A DNA stretch of 60,000 bases from Owenia fusiformis (taxonomy: Eukaryota > Annelida > Polychaeta > Sabellida > Oweniidae), in contig CAIIXF020000005.1 in NCBI GenBank assembly GCA_903813345.2, positions 12,343,375 to 12,403,374 on the forward strand, in the 5' to 3' direction. This document shows positions 12,001 through 20,941 of this stretch, piece by piece. A program made the translations under genes and the position numbers. The notes beneath the pieces are model-generated. The model worked only from the letters and a program-made list of their open reading frames with translations. It did no database searches and was not told where the DNA came from. Numbering within the stretch: the first letter of the stretch is position 1; each line of letters opens with the position of its first letter.

Positions 12001-15000
12001 ATAACACCTGTTCTGAGGTCTATATTAGGATTATAGTTAAGTTGTTAACATACAGTTGTCAAGGGATGTCCCGCAGAAAGGGATTGAAGCACTGAATCTA
12101 AAGTCAATACCAGAGAAAAGATATTGCATTATTGATCATTGAGAAGAGTGACTTGTAGTTAAGACAATCATTTATTTTAATACTTTGAGTTGTTTGAAAT
12201 GCCACAAAGGATCTGAAGGCAAATGAAGACAGTGGTGCTATAGTTGTGATTGTAAACAAACATTTATTTTAATACTTTTAAATTGTTTGAAATGCCACAG
12301 ATGCTGATTTCAAAAGATTTCAAAAAGTTTTCTCAAATCTGACTATGTGTAACATTATGTTCCAATGAAATTTATACGCATGTGCGCACAGTCACATTAG
12401 TAAAAATCAGATCTTAACGATGTCGCTACGAAACATTATTTACTCTGTAAACAGTAATTTACATGAGTTTTATGTCAATAATCTTTCTCCATTATACATC
12501 TTTGCACAAAAACAAACACAACATAGCTAATATATAAATTTGCCATCATGGAACCCTAACTCCAATGAGTTAAATCATATAGTATGCAAATACCCTAAAG
12601 TAGAACTGACAAAATCGAGGATTTTTGTGAGCGAATTTGGTGTATCTGCATTTTTAATCTTTTAAAAAAGCAACATGGCAACCTTGAAAATTACTCAGAA
12701 AAAGCATACATAATCAGAGGATCATTTCTACAACCTATGTAAATTTCCAATATATTTGGTTCAAAATAGAGGGTACATCTATGAGCTTAAATGTTTAACT
12801 TCTCATATCTCAAAATAAGGAAATGTGTAGATACATCAATAGTGAACTGAGCTGACGAAATATAAATCTGTGCAGTTCCTTTTGAACATTTAGTCTCCAC
12901 CTTTTTTGTGGACTGGTGGTTGGTGTCCAGGGGTTGGTGCCTGTAACAAATGGCAGGTGGTGACATTTTGTATGTCAATGTCTTGTTTTCACTCTTTTAG
13001 CATTTACTCATTTCAAGTGGAAAACCTCTCTAAGTGGAACACTTTTCCATATCCCTATACCATTAACTTTATATAAAGTGAACCTCCATAGGTTGAACAC
13101 CTTTAATGTTGAACACTATTTGAGTTACAAACGGTGTTCCACTTATACACATTTTACTGTACCACTTTGGAAGAGTTCCACTTATAGAGATTCATCTAAC
13201 ATTAAGTCAGTTGGTCTTGGTAAGATCTAATACCTCTAGATATTCCACCTCTAGAGGTATTCCACTTATACAGGTTCTACAGGTTCTACTGTACTTAGAT
13301 GTACCTTTCTATTATGTACTTTCTAGATTCAAAAGAACCGAAGCTGTGGTCCACAATAACTGCCATAACTGCTGATTTATACAACGCTCAAGTCACTGTT
13401 GCCTTCAGTGGTGTTCCACACGCCAGTTTTACTTTTAGACATTACCAAGTTATGTTACAACATGAGAGTCATCCTCATGCTGCCATGGTGAACAAAGTAA
13501 GTATATTTAAGCATTTTGGAAAGTCTCATTCAAACTGTAGGTTGAAAATAGAATGAGAAAGGAGTAATCTAACTAGAAATTAAATGAGATTAAAGTGGGA
13601 GTATCGATTGCCAAGTCGTATCCAATGATCCTGGGCCTATCGTAAAATGAAAGCTTTGAATATGTTGTTGCCTTTAAAAATGTATCTATTTTCCATGTAT
13701 GCTACTAGAATTTGTGCACATACCTTATAACGATCGATAATGGCAAAGGAAAATCCTCTAATTCTTCGTCATAATTTCTCCTTCGACTTCCGCCATTTTT
13801 TATTAAACCGGAAGTTTTTCTCTGACGTCCGCGCAATGTTTTTTCACTTTTATTTCAGATTACGCTTCGGATTCAACATTTAATGCTTTCTAATATTAAT
13901 TAAGTGTTTTCTATCAGAAAGATTTCATAAAAAGACTCACACTATCAGAGATTTTATCGATTCGAGCAGCCAGAAAAATTAGTTTCAATTTCACCCGCTA
14001 GGTGTTTCGACGTCGACTTGGAAAGAATTTGAAAAATCTATGAGTGGGACTCCTTGTATGGAATTGTAGATTCTAAACGATTTGCCAGTTCTACTGGTTG
14101 ATGAATATTGCCATATGCATACATTTTTATAAAATAGGAATAAGGAAGAAGATGTTGGACCAAACTTCACCCCGATAGCTCAGAAAAGGTAAAATTTCTC
14201 CATTTTTCTCTCCACAGACCTTAGAGCCGCTTTAAGATGTTCTTATTTGTGTCCTTTTGTTTTACAATGCAAGGATTGCAAATAATTAAAAACAGGCAAA
14301 ATAATTTAAAAAACAGGCAGAATTATTGTGTCACCACCACAAGTGATGATATAGTCTCCAGAGTTCGGCATTTGGCAGATGGGGTCTGTAACAAATGACA
14401 GTTGGTGACATTTGTTCTAGATAATGCCTTGTTGGTAATTTTGACTTAGCATTGTAAATTTTGCAAAATTCCTCAAAATGATAGATGATTTGAGTAAAAA
14501 GAACTGATGATCGAGAAAATGATCTGAGGCCTGCGCTGCTAATGAACCTCCTGCAAAGTGATTTTTACTTTTAATGGAACAGAATTTGGAAATAATCAGT
14601 GAAAATGATCTCAGCTCTTACTCACATTGTTTACAGAATTCTTATGCTTATTTCAGGATGCAGCTTCAACATATCATACATTTTTAAATCTGGATATTGG
14701 AATATATAGTGCAAAGGTGAGGTTTGAAGATTGAAATTTTACCTTTTTTGTTATTTGACCTCCTTAGAATTTCTTATCGGAAATTGTAATTATCTTAACA
14801 TGGAGACAGTTCCTAAAATAATTAATAATATTGCATGCTTTATATTGCATGTTTGTAATGAAGCTATTGCAAGTCTGTCAATTCAACCTGATTTTGCTGT
14901 GCCAGTTTTACTCAATTCACATTTCAAACAATGGTTGTCATGTTTTTTAGAGAATGAAATCTTTATGAAATATGTCAATAGCCACATGCTGATATTTTTC

Positions 15001-18000
15001 TCGCAAACTTTGAACATTTCAGATCAAGTTAGTTGGAGCGTCATGCGGACTTGATTGTCCTGAGATACAAACTGGCCAGATCAATTTAGAAAGTAAGATT
15101 TTATATGAGCTTTGTTTTATAAGTTTTTGAGTTTTGTATTGTTGGGAACATTATTAACAATGAAATTCATCCTATAAAAACTCAGGACATTACAAAAAAA
15201 AATTTATTGGATCAACATTAACTTGTCAGTAATGTGTATGCATGTAGAGAGATGAGATCAATTAATTGTAAAAATCATTTATTTTAAATTGATTCAATTG
15301 AAATAATTATCTATATCATAACTTTTCAGAATCAATACATTTGAATGATGGTGTCACAGATTCAGACCATGGTGTCACTAAAGATAATGGCGGTGATGTC
15401 ACTACTGAATCAACAACATTGCCATCAACTGGGGGAAAAACAACCCCCACAACCACAGATGGTATGTTTAAATGTTATTTCTAGAGAAGCTTTTTCTTTT
15501 TATTTTCTGTTTTGAATATTTTGTGAGCCAATTGTCATTTAATCTTTCAGGACAATAGCTTTTTTTGTCATAGAACTTGAGTGTTGGTTCTATTACTACG
15601 ACATGTTTTCTTATATCTGTTCTTAGACATGTCCATGTAATATATAAGGGTTGTGTACTGGGAGGGTTTAGATATAGGGTTTATCCCAAGGGAAATATGT
15701 GTATCTCACCAGGGACCGCAGGGACCGAGAGAGATACACATATTTCCCGCGGGATAAACACTGTATCCAAAACTGACCGTACATAACTGGTGTATCTCAT
15801 ACTTGAGTGGGTTCGGGGTAGATATAACCTTTACCACCTTTTTCAAATGACAAGATAGGCCTATACTGTAAAAGCACAATTTATATTTAACATTTTCATA
15901 ATATTCCTTCAGCTCAATACAATAGAATTGTAACATTTAAACCTTTTGAAAAATTTTAAACTTCTGAAATTTAAGTTTTCAACTTTTTTCAACTTTTGAA
16001 AAAATTCCCAGGAGTGGGATGGATATATTATATCTGCCCGCATTTGGCCTAGAGCGGGACATATACAATATATCCTGCCCGCTCCTCAGATATGATATAT
16101 ATTCCCGGGTGATATCTACCCCAAACCCACTCAAGTATGAAATACAACCAGATATTTGATGGTGAGGTCACAAGCTCACATGTCTTCAGAAATTAATTGT
16201 TACAAGCAAGACGTTATCTCCTTTCTGTAGTCTCAAAACCATATGATTCAGAGCTGGTAGTGTATTAAGAAAGAAAACGATGTTGTACTGTATTATTGAA
16301 CTGTTATTAAATAAATCTGGAATTGTAAACTAGCATGTTGAATTATTGTATTTTCACTGTTTTTCACTGTACTATATTGTATTTTCAGGTGCCGGTAAGC
16401 CTATAGTGGAGCCCTCCCCAGAACAGGAAGAGTATGAAAAACAGAAGAAGATTGTTGGAGGCACTGTGGGGGGTGTTGTTGGGGCAGCTATCCTCGTGGG
16501 AGTTGCTGTGTATTTATACAAAAGGAACCATAGGCCACCTGAAGGTAAGTGTAAAGGGACGAGGGTGTATGTCTTCCAAACACAAAGCAAAACAAGATAT
16601 TCTGGATTTTAGAGCTCTGTCGCGGAGGTTGCTAGATAGAATAAAGGCTGGAGATGGACAGCTTGTAATGTTCAATCAGATTTTATTAACGTTTCAACTT
16701 TGTTTAAATATTTCTTTTTTACTTGGTTTTGAATGGAGTGTAGTTATCAAAAATAAGAATTAATTGATAGTATCTTAATTATATTTTGATTCTCATTTTT
16801 GTGTATTTCAGATTTCCAAATGCGGAGATTTAGTGAGGGTAGAGACAGTAATAGTTCACTGACTATGGGTAAGAAATTCCTCCATTTTTCACAAAACTGA
16901 ACAAACCTCCACTGATACACACACTTGTATATTTAACTTCAAAGCTTGAAAATTTGATTCAGAATAAGTTCATATAACTAGTTCATACATTTAACTCATT
17001 CATATTTCACAAATTTTATGGCAATAGCAATTTTAAAAGATATTCTTTAGATTTCTGTCAATACAAAAAACAGTTGCAGCATAAACCAAAATATAGTTAT
17101 TATTTCAAGAAAAATGACTCACTATTTTTCCAGAACAAGCATTCAAGGCCCAAGCAACAGTTCTCATATTGTACTCCTATGACTGTATTGAACATGAGAA
17201 AGTTGTTTGTGCATTTGCAAACTACCTGAAAGCTGTTGGGGGATGTGAAGTGCACCTTGATATTTGGGCCCAAAATGAGGTCCAAGAACAAGGATTCTAT
17301 TGGTTGACAGACAAAATCGACAAAGTGGATTTCGTCATCATGGTTTGTTCAACGGGTGCACGATACAAGTGTTCTCGTAACAGGAAATCACAAAAAATCA
17401 AACAGGAACAGCCATTTCCTGATATGTTTGCCTCTGCTGTGGAGCATGTCGCAGAAAAGATGCGTCTCATTCGAAATGAGGGTGATTCCCTTGAACAGTT
17501 TATTGTGGTGTATTTTGAGTATTCTACCGAAAGTGATATCCCGCATAAGTTAGAGCTTGCGAATCGATATAAAATGGTGGGCGATATTTTCACTCTGTAC
17601 TGCCATCTACATGGGGTGAAGGTTGAATCGGCCAAGAGTATCCCAAATAATACAGGAATCCTAAAAGAGAATTATCACCAAACACAAACAGGTCAAGAAC
17701 TTAAATTTGCAATAGAGGACGCTGCAGTATACTTTAAAAACAATCCTGATTGGTTAGGAGAGAAACTCGAGTCATTACAAAATGATCCAATTGAAACATC
17801 ATCCACTAGTGAAACCAGTGATAAAAACAATGTGAATTCAGGTGTTCAGAATGGAAAAAATGAGGATGTCGTGCCATCACTGGATGACGATATAAATCCA
17901 CTTGAAAAATCATCACGGGAGCGCCATCTACATCGTTCACATAAAGATTCTGAGAGATTATCGAGGGAGAGAACTCCTGTGTTATCACGTGAAAGGACTC

Positions 18001-18485
18001 CTGATTCTATCAAGGAGACAGACAGTTGGGGAAGCACTGTTTCCCTTGTGAAAATCAATATTGATGAGTTGCCCAATAGTCCCAGTATGTTGCGCTCCCC
18101 TGGAGGGTCCAGTCAAGGAACTATGTCTCCCAAGGGTGGGGCTAAAGATGAAGGAATTGTAAATCCATTATTCAACATACAAGATGAGGATTTAGATGAC
18201 CAGCAACTTCAGAGAGACCTCGATTTTATACAGAACAACAAACCATTCCAGGTTACGAGCCAATCAAATCCCAGCTGGTTAGTTGCCCAACCTAGCCATG
18301 ACACACCCCAAAGAGGATTCAGTGATCCTTGGCTAGGTCCCAGTTGCACTCTCCCCCCACTTATTCCCACGTTACCCCGTCCAGTGGACCAGGGGGATGT
18401 CAGTCTGGATTTATTGCCTTTGAATTTTTTACAAGGGGGTACACCTGACTCTAAGTCAGGTCTTCCACTTCATGTCAGTATGTAA
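3021..18485 (+). CDS. IL17RD: IL-17 receptor D (Sef)-like single-pass receptor with SEFIR domain, eleven exons, 5' end missing
   Basis: Eleven exons join without a frame break into 806 residues: 3021-3063, 7059-7205, 9798-9901, 10399-10528, 13327-13496, 14657-14716, 15023-15092, 15330-15461, 16389-16544, 16812-16868 and 17134-18485 (TAA at 18483-18485). All introns are GT/AG and phases agree at every junction. Residues 1-~240 form a cysteine-containing extracellular part with fibronectin-III-like strands (LTWSIPSS, FYVEWA). Residues ~240-306 are a Ser/Thr/Gly-rich stalk, and 307-329 a Gly/Val-rich membrane helix followed by KRNHR. A SEFIR domain spans about 364-518, and 570-806 is an acidic, Ser/Pro-rich tail. 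The SEFIR blocks CEVHLDIW, FVIMVCSTG and FIVVYFEYS, and the later NPDWLGEKLE motif, fit IL17RD best among the IL-17 receptors. Family members signal through SEFIR-SEFIR contacts with Act1/CIKS, and IL17RD also restrains FGF-ERK signalling; which role applies here is unknown. The signal-peptide exon is not identified and may lie left of the window. Confidence 0.85.
3269..3772. mobile_element. 504-bp palindromic foldback/MITE-like element
   Basis: The left part (ACAGCTGGATGACTCTAACT...) reappears reverse-complemented at the right end (...AGTTAGAGTCATCCTGCTGT), and the similarity runs through both ~240-base arms to a short spacer around 3515-3530. The motif GACTCTAACTGMAGTT occurs four times, at both outer and both inner arm ends. 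No open frame and no clear target duplication. It lies in the intron after exon A. Confidence 0.8.
3773..4322. other. Intron sequence without recognised feature
   Basis: AT-rich intron between the palindrome and the pogo-like element. I see no exon or repeat I can support. Confidence 0.4.
4325..5312. mobile_element. Pogo/Tc1-like non-autonomous element with TA duplication
   Basis: It starts CAGTAAAACCTATATATCC and ends GTCAGGTTTTACTG, both flanked by TA (4323-4324 and 5313-5314), the target duplication of Tc1/mariner/pogo elements. Inside, the phrase 'CTAATCtGAACAC' is repeated in many variants in direct and inverted form. No transposase frame. A separate palindrome (4565-4680) is nested within it. 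Confidence 0.75.
4565..4680. mobile_element. Small palindromic element, family P, copy 1
   Basis: The arms AGAGCAGGGGTTATA...GGGCTAGGCACAAA and TTTGTGCCTAGCCC...TACACCTGCTCT pair around a short loop. A second copy of the same design is at 11873-12019. It is nested in the pogo-like element. Confidence 0.7.
5454..5595. mobile_element. Degenerate fragment of the pogo-like family
   Basis: TACAGCTAAACCTATATTTC, then '...CTAAACACCTC...' and 'CTGCTAATCCGAACAC' match the left half of the element at 4325. The right terminus is missing. Confidence 0.55.
5596..6340. other. Intron sequence without recognised feature
   Basis: AT-rich with short TA-rich tracts near 5870-5900. An open frame at 5980-6177 shows no recognisable features and I do not call it. 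Confidence 0.4.
6355..6895 (+). repeat. Dispersed repeat C, copy 1, with a tRNA-like head (candidate SINE)
   Basis: At 6357-6425 there is a box-A-like GCTCAGCGGTAGCG and about 50 bases on a box-B-like TGGTTCAGG, the layout of a tRNA-derived polymerase III promoter. From about 6430 (TCTAAGGCCACTATATCG) to 6890 the sequence is a clear paralogue of 28800-29290. The copy at 28.8 kb lacks the tRNA-like head, so the head may belong to a longer unit or a separate insertion. Confidence 0.65.
6920..7034. mobile_element. Right end of a pogo-like element next to exon B
   Basis: TAGGTGTTCACC, TGTCCACTAGAGACAGGTG and the terminus AGACAGGTTTTACTG followed by TA match the right end of the element ending at 5312. 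Only 24 bases separate this end from the first base of exon B. Confidence 0.6.
7059..7205 (+). CDS. IL17RD: Receptor exon B
   Basis: The acceptor is TTGCTTTTAG and the donor GTGAGT. It encodes the start of the extracellular domain, with sequons NNST and NTTY and a fibronectin-III-like strand LTWSIPSS. It begins with two bases and ends with one base of split codons, in agreement with its neighbours. A transposon end lies only 24 bases upstream. Confidence 0.85.
7385..7890. mobile_element. hAT-like element with 8-bp duplication GTCTTACA
   Basis: Direct repeats GTCTTACA at 7377-7384 and 7891-7898 flank a 506-base insert whose ends pair imperfectly (CTGCCCCCAG and CTGGGGGGAG). Inside are inverted and direct versions of TCCGCGGAATTT and CTTGCAGAATT. 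An 8-base duplication is typical of hAT elements, but the termini are not classical hAT ends. It lies in the intron between exons B and C. Confidence 0.65.
7899..9797. other. Intron sequence, nothing recognised apart from a small local duplication
   Basis: Around 8345-8410 the phrase GACATCAAGCAAGAAACAAC occurs twice in tandem. Otherwise AT-rich intron with no supported feature. Confidence 0.4.
9798..9901 (+). CDS. IL17RD: Receptor exon C
   Basis: The acceptor is TTAATTGCAG and the donor GTAAGT. It encodes ALTSTKGFYVEWAQGQ and then a segment with Cys in FNCATLDF. It ends in phase 0. The pattern is that of the strands in the first extracellular module of IL-17 receptors. Confidence 0.88.
10399..10528 (+). 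CDS. IL17RD: Receptor exon D
   Basis: The acceptor is GTTCTTCTAG and the donor GTAAGA. It encodes MQFSYSCFPRVLPGECFIVKV and then TSMPLRF. The Cys-Phe and Pro-Gly-x-Cys pattern and the 'SMP' turn fit the IL-17 receptor ectodomain. The leading ATG is an internal Met, since phase 0 joins it to exon C. Confidence 0.88.
11331..11868 (-). repeat. Dispersed repeat family A, copy 1 (minus orientation)
   Basis: The reverse complement aligns with 54218-54735 and parts with 30111-30326 and 38160-38800. Landmarks are GATCCCGGCTATGGCATTAA, GACCCTTTGAAACGCCTATG, CTTCAACATGTATTG and TAGATCATGGTTTTGGGATA variants. No coherent protein is encoded. At least four copies in the window make this an interspersed transposon family, type unknown. 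Confidence 0.8.
11873..12019. mobile_element. Small palindromic element, family P, copy 2
   Basis: GAGCAGGTGTT...GAATACAGACCGCAGGGCT pairs with AGCCCTAAAGTCTGTATTC...AACACCTGTTC. Design and words match copy 1 at 4565-4680, with a longer loop. It abuts the end of family A copy 1. Confidence 0.7.
12166..12302 (+). repeat. ~100-bp tandem duplication
   Basis: 'CATTTATTTTAATACTTT...TTGTTTGAAATGCCACA' occurs twice, about 100 bases apart. It is intronic. Confidence 0.6.
12893..12995 (+). repeat. Dispersed repeat family B, copy 1
   Basis: It shares CTGTAACAAATGGCAGGTGG and then TGACATTTTGTATG with 14325-14450 and 19248-19400. The open frame on the opposite strand is incidental. Confidence 0.6.
13018..13291. 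mobile_element. Pogo-like fragments, two right ends, upstream of exon E
   Basis: It has several 'AAGTGGAACAC' / 'GTGTTCCACTT' words in both orientations and two termini ending ATTTTACTG|TA (13159) and GGTTCTACTG|TA (13291). The second end lies about 35 bases before exon E. Confidence 0.55.
13327..13496 (+). CDS. IL17RD: Receptor exon E
   Basis: The acceptor is TACTTTCTAG and the donor GTAAGT. It encodes the second extracellular module: KEPKLWSTITAITADLYNAQ and then VTVAFSGVPH and a YQVMLQHE strand. Its frame continues from exon D and ends in phase 0. A pogo-like transposon end lies about 35 bases before it. Confidence 0.85.
13590..14235. other. CpG-richer intron block, probable transposon
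   Basis: It begins TTAAAGTGGGAGTATCG and ends CTTAGAGCCGCTTTAAG, roughly inverted ends (TTAAAGYGG). It has more CpG (GACGTCCGCGC, GACGTCGACTTGG) than the neighbouring intron. No coding capacity was seen. Confidence 0.35.
14325..14450 (+). repeat. Dispersed repeat family B, copy 2
   Basis: GTGTCACCACCACAAGTGAT...ATAGTCTCC...GTCTGTAACAAATGACAG...GGTGACATTTG parallels the copy at 19248-19400. Confidence 0.65.
14657..14716 (+). CDS. IL17RD: Receptor exon F
   Basis: A 60-base exon with acceptor TTATTTCAG and donor GTGAGG. It encodes DAASTYHTFLNLDIGIYSAK, a strand-turn-strand piece of the second extracellular module. It is phase 0 at both ends. Confidence 0.8.
15023..15092 (+). CDS. IL17RD: Receptor exon G
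   Basis: The acceptor is AACATTTCAG and the donor GTAAGA. It encodes IKLVGASCGLDCPEIQTGQ and a few more residues. The paired Cys residues (SCGLDC) close the extracellular modules. It ends in phase 1. Confidence 0.82.
15330..15461 (+). CDS. IL17RD: Receptor exon H, Ser/Thr-rich stalk
   Basis: The acceptor is ACTTTTCAG and the donor GTATGT. It encodes a juxtamembrane stalk rich in Thr, Ser, Asp and Gly, with short iterations of DGVT/HGVT and TTESTTLP...TTPTTTD. It looks suited to O-glycosylation. The phases agree with the exons on both sides. Confidence 0.8.
15640..16145. mobile_element. Nested palindromic elements between stalk and transmembrane exons
   Basis: An inner hairpin at about 15688-15752 pairs GGGAAATATGTGTATCTC with GAGATACACATATTTCCC. 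A second, larger palindrome has outer arms CTCATACTTGAGTGGGTT (about 15797) and ACCCACTCAAGTATGA (about 16125) with GGGGTAGATAT / ATATCTACCCC next to them, and an inner pair around AGCGGG. Two or more MITE-like inserts appear nested. Confidence 0.7.
16389..16544 (+). CDS. IL17RD: Receptor exon I, transmembrane segment
   Basis: The acceptor is GTATTTTCAG and the donor GTAAGT. It encodes an acidic juxtamembrane piece (EPSPEQEEYEKQKK), then a 23-residue Gly/Val/Ala-rich membrane helix beginning IVGGTVGGVV and ending VYLY, then the basic stop-transfer KRNHR. The charge pattern gives an extracellular N-terminus and a cytoplasmic C-terminus. GxxxG-type spacing in the helix could favour dimerisation (inference). 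Confidence 0.88.
16812..16868 (+). CDS. IL17RD: Receptor exon J, juxtamembrane linker
   Basis: A short exon with acceptor TGTATTTCAG and donor GTAAGA. It encodes DFQMRRFSEGRDSNSSLTM, a basic/serine linker between the membrane helix and the SEFIR domain. Phase 1 at both ends means it could be skipped without shifting frame. Confidence 0.78.
17134..18485 (+). CDS. IL17RD: Receptor exon K, SEFIR domain and C-terminal tail
   Basis: The large last exon, acceptor TATTTTTCCAG, stop TAA at 18483-18485. The SEFIR fold starts at AQATVLILYSYD and runs through CHLHGV; a conserved extension with NPDWLGEKLE follows. The remaining ~235 residues are low-complexity: Ser/Thr clusters, a basic patch (RERHLHRSHK), two successive copies of SRERTP (about 17955-18002) and proline-directed S/T sites (SPSM, MSPKGG). 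Such tails are usually disordered and phosphorylated. No intron splits the SEFIR domain. Confidence 0.92.
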
Positions 18486-19247
18486 AGATGTCAGCATGTA
18501 GAGATGTCAGGATTATGGTCAGTTGTATTTCCAAGTTTGAAATACCGATGTATACTTAAGTTGTATAGATTTTGTGCAGTAAATATGATATGAAAGTAAT
18601 ATCATGTGTTTTAAAAATGTAATACTTACATGTATATCTACATACAGTGTTGCATTCACTAATTTCAATGATTCGAACTATTTTGGATCACTTTACCAGC
18701 ATCCAAAAGTATTTTGAACAGATTGGATTTTTTTCTTGAAATCGACTGTAAACATTGTTCATTATTCATTAATTTTCTTTTGATTTCCTGTGAAAATCCA
18801 TTTGTTTCAAGGTTCATGTTTGATGCTGTATATATACGCAACTTTCATATTTTTATGAAGTTGATATTCATGAAAAAGGTGGTCGTTATTTTCACAGATT
18901 CATCGTTATATATAAGAGGTCAATATGAAACATAATCAATTTAATTACAATATATCAATTTATTGTATTTAAACTGTCTACCCTCCTCATCTTCCATAGT
19001 GTTCTATTAATAGCTGGCCTATTTCACTATTTTAACAATTCATAATGTATTTTAGAAGGCTTATTTCTAACAGTAATTTGTGTAATACATAAATGTGCAT
19101 GTATAATTGAATTCATACATGTTATTTGAAATGAATACTGTGCTCAATGAAAATATGATTTGTTGATTGCGATTAAGGTAGTTCTGTTTTCAGAAATTTT
19201 TAGTTTTTAAATTTGTGGAAATGCCATTTCAACAATTTTCATAGTTC
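18486..19247. other. Probable 3' untranslated region of the receptor gene and flank
   Basis: AT-rich sequence after the stop codon. I could not single out a reliable polyadenylation signal. The open frame at 18714-18935 has no recognisable features. Confidence 0.35.
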
Positions 19248-19400
19248 TTATGTCACCGCCATAAGTGGTGACATATTGTTATAGTCTCCAACTTTTTTAT
19301 GTGGGCAGTTGGTATTCAGTAGTTTATGTTTGGAGTTTGGCATCTGTAACAAATGGCAGGTGGTGACATTTTGCATGTTAATGCCTTGGATGAAAATGTA
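19248..19400 (+). repeat. Dispersed repeat family B, copy 3
   Basis: It begins TGTCACCGCCATAAGTGGTG and contains CATCTGTAACAAATGGCAGG and GTGACATTTTGCATGTTAAT. It is the most complete of the three copies; a weak fourth is at about 38475-38550. Confidence 0.65.
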
Positions 19401-20570
19401 TTCTACCAGAACTTGTCATTATCTACATGAAATTTTGAAAAAATATACCATTAATTCTTGGTAATTGCAATGATGAAAATTCCCATTGTGCACTTCTAGC
19501 CTGCACATAAATCTGATCTTTTTCTTTATTATGAATTTTTGTTAACATAGGGGTAAAAAATGTGATGCAGCCCTTTTCTACCAAGACTGTCTTAAAAACA
19601 CTATTGTCATATACAGACTATATTTGTGTAGTAAACAGCAAATATGTCAGTAGTTTTATTATTTTCATGTTTTAAATATGGAATCATGGGAGTAATCCTG
19701 CATCGTAAATTTTAGTTGAGATTTCTTGGATTTTTAACGACTTATACCAACCACTGTCAGTCAATTATTCATGGGGCAACTGAGATGCCCCATGGAGTGG
19801 GTGTTGCTCCATTTTAGAGCCTTCATTTTAACTTTTTCTTTAAAAACTCCATCTAAAGGAACTAGAAGAGAAAGAGTTCAGTTGAAAATAGGTCTCAAAA
19901 GATTGTCACAATTATACAATATTTATCCTTTCATTATTACATCCCATTTTCTAAAAAGTTAAATGTTCTCCAATTAATTCAGGTTATTTCTTTGATTTAA
20001 TCTACTGGTCATCTCCCTTAAATTAGGGCATTTCTACATTTTAAATATATAATATTTTATAAATAAATATATATTATCTATATCTTCTGTATTTGATTAG
20101 ATATCGCAATTCATTCTTCAGAAAATAAGATTACAATTGTAAAGAAAGCTTTTTGAAACTTCTAACATTTTGTACTCTCTATTTCTTCTTATTCCTTTAA
20201 TATTTTGTGGAGTATTAATGATATTGAATTATTAAAGGGACGGATTTATCTGTAAATTCTCAGGTATTCAGCTTATAGTGATCAGATTTGATGTTGGTGT
20301 TGGAGGTTATGTTGGAGGTTATGTCTCTTTGGGATATGTACCTGAGGGCATCATGCAATCTCCAAGCATTACATTTATTATGATCTTGCCTCTCTGCAGA
20401 CCCCTGATTCACAATAACAGAAACTAGTGATCTATCCAGTAATAGAACAATTGTATGCTATACACTGTTTGAGATTCCCTACCACCCCAATGAAAATCTA
20501 TTTATACCCTGTAACAAAATCTGGGAGAGTTCATCGAAGTTTCTACCATTTTCAGTATTTTTGTATCAAA
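19401..20570. other. No gene seen
   Basis: AT-rich intergenic DNA, with a TA-rich tract near 20040-20100. The open frame at 19771-19962 has no recognisable features. Confidence 0.4.
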
Positions 20571-20644
20571 TATAACTAGATTTGTGAAATTGAACAAGTT
20601 CAATTTAAGACTCCAGATTTATTTGACCTAGATAGATCAGTAAA

Positions 20645-20862
20645 GAGCTGAGTAAGTAACTGAGTAATTAGCTGAGTAAGTACCTTAGTAGTAGTTGAGT
20701 AAGTAGCTGAGTAAGTAACTGAGTAAAAAGCTGAGTAGGTAGCTGAGTAAGTAGCTGAGTAAGTACCTGAGTTAGTAGCTGAGTAAGTTGCAAAGGAAGT
20801 AATAACTAATTAAGTAATTGAGTAAGTAGTCAAATAAGTAGCTGAGTAGGTAGAGAGGTAAA
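20645..20862 (+). repeat. 12-bp tandem repeat GAGTAAGTAGCT, array 1
   Basis: About eighteen imperfect units of the GAGTAAGTAGCT/AACT type in a row. Confidence 0.85.
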
Positions 20863-20941
20863 GTAGGGTATGTAGGAATTTTTGAAAGTATATTTGATCA
20901 ATCTGCATCGTGAATACTGGCAAGTGCGAATTTCAAACTTC

